A stretch of 5,453 nucleotides of DNA from Nitrospinota bacterium (lineage in GTDB: Bacteria; UBA8248), in contig WTGD01000031.1 in assembly GCA_011523725.1 (NCBI GenBank), forward strand, positions 1 to 5,453. Direction: 5' to 3'. The notes beneath the pieces were generated by a model. The model did not search any database. It saw nothing but the letters and a program-made list of their open reading frames with translations, and had not been told where the DNA came from. Positions 5,449 through 5,453 of the stretch are shown here, in pieces (within the stretch, counting starts at the first letter, position 1; each line of letters begins with the position of its first letter). The position numbers were made by a program, and so were the translations under genes.

Positions 5449-5453
5449 AATAA

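Noticed and set aside
1..5453. tRNA, rRNA, CRISPR arrays, transposase genes or prophage genes
   Set aside because: I saw no cloverleaf-like tRNA, regularly spaced direct-repeat array with spacers, rRNA segment or transposase/integrase motif; the only periodic array is the hip operator set.

Overview
The window looks like chromosomal DNA from a GC-rich, probably environmental bacterium. The coding regions on the left have strongly G/C-ending codons, but nothing here fixes the phylum. It holds five genes: a truncated RNA methyltransferase, two metabolic enzymes, and a complete hipBA toxin-antitoxin operon.

Left part (1-3577). A 23S rRNA uracil-C5 methyltransferase of the RlmD/RumA family starts at 885 and runs leftward off the window edge, so its SAM-binding fold and catalytic end are missing. 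An AT-rich divergent intergenic stretch (886-1070; 17 G/C among 80 bases at 901-980) separates it from a rightward pair. The first of that pair is a crotonase (enoyl-CoA hydratase/isomerase) family protein. The second, after a 119-base gap, is a thiamine-diphosphate enzyme of the acetolactate synthase/sulfoacetaldehyde acetyltransferase type. The crotonase has an unusual active-site loop: Gly-Pro-Gly replaces the usual small-residue triplet, and one of the two hydratase glutamates is absent.

Middle (3578-3778). This convergent intergenic region has no gene. It carries two hairpins of identical geometry (8-bp stem, 6-base loop) and a perfect 28-base palindrome. They look like dispersed palindromic repeats and may also act as transcription ends.

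Right part (3779-5453). On the minus strand lies a complete hipBA module: HipB, an HTH antitoxin/repressor of 84 residues, then HipA, a Ser/Thr kinase toxin. HipA homology continues upstream of every ATG, GTG or TTG in its frame. The best start is a CTG that overlaps the hipB stop (CTGA), 6 bases after a perfect GGAGGT ribosome-binding site; it gives 440 residues, the length of E. coli HipA. Upstream of hipB, three operators of form TATAC-N8-GTATA repeat with exact 27-bp spacing and overlap a near-consensus sigma-70 promoter. The layout indicates a self-repressed toxin-antitoxin operon, probably an accessory acquisition placed next to housekeeping and metabolic genes.
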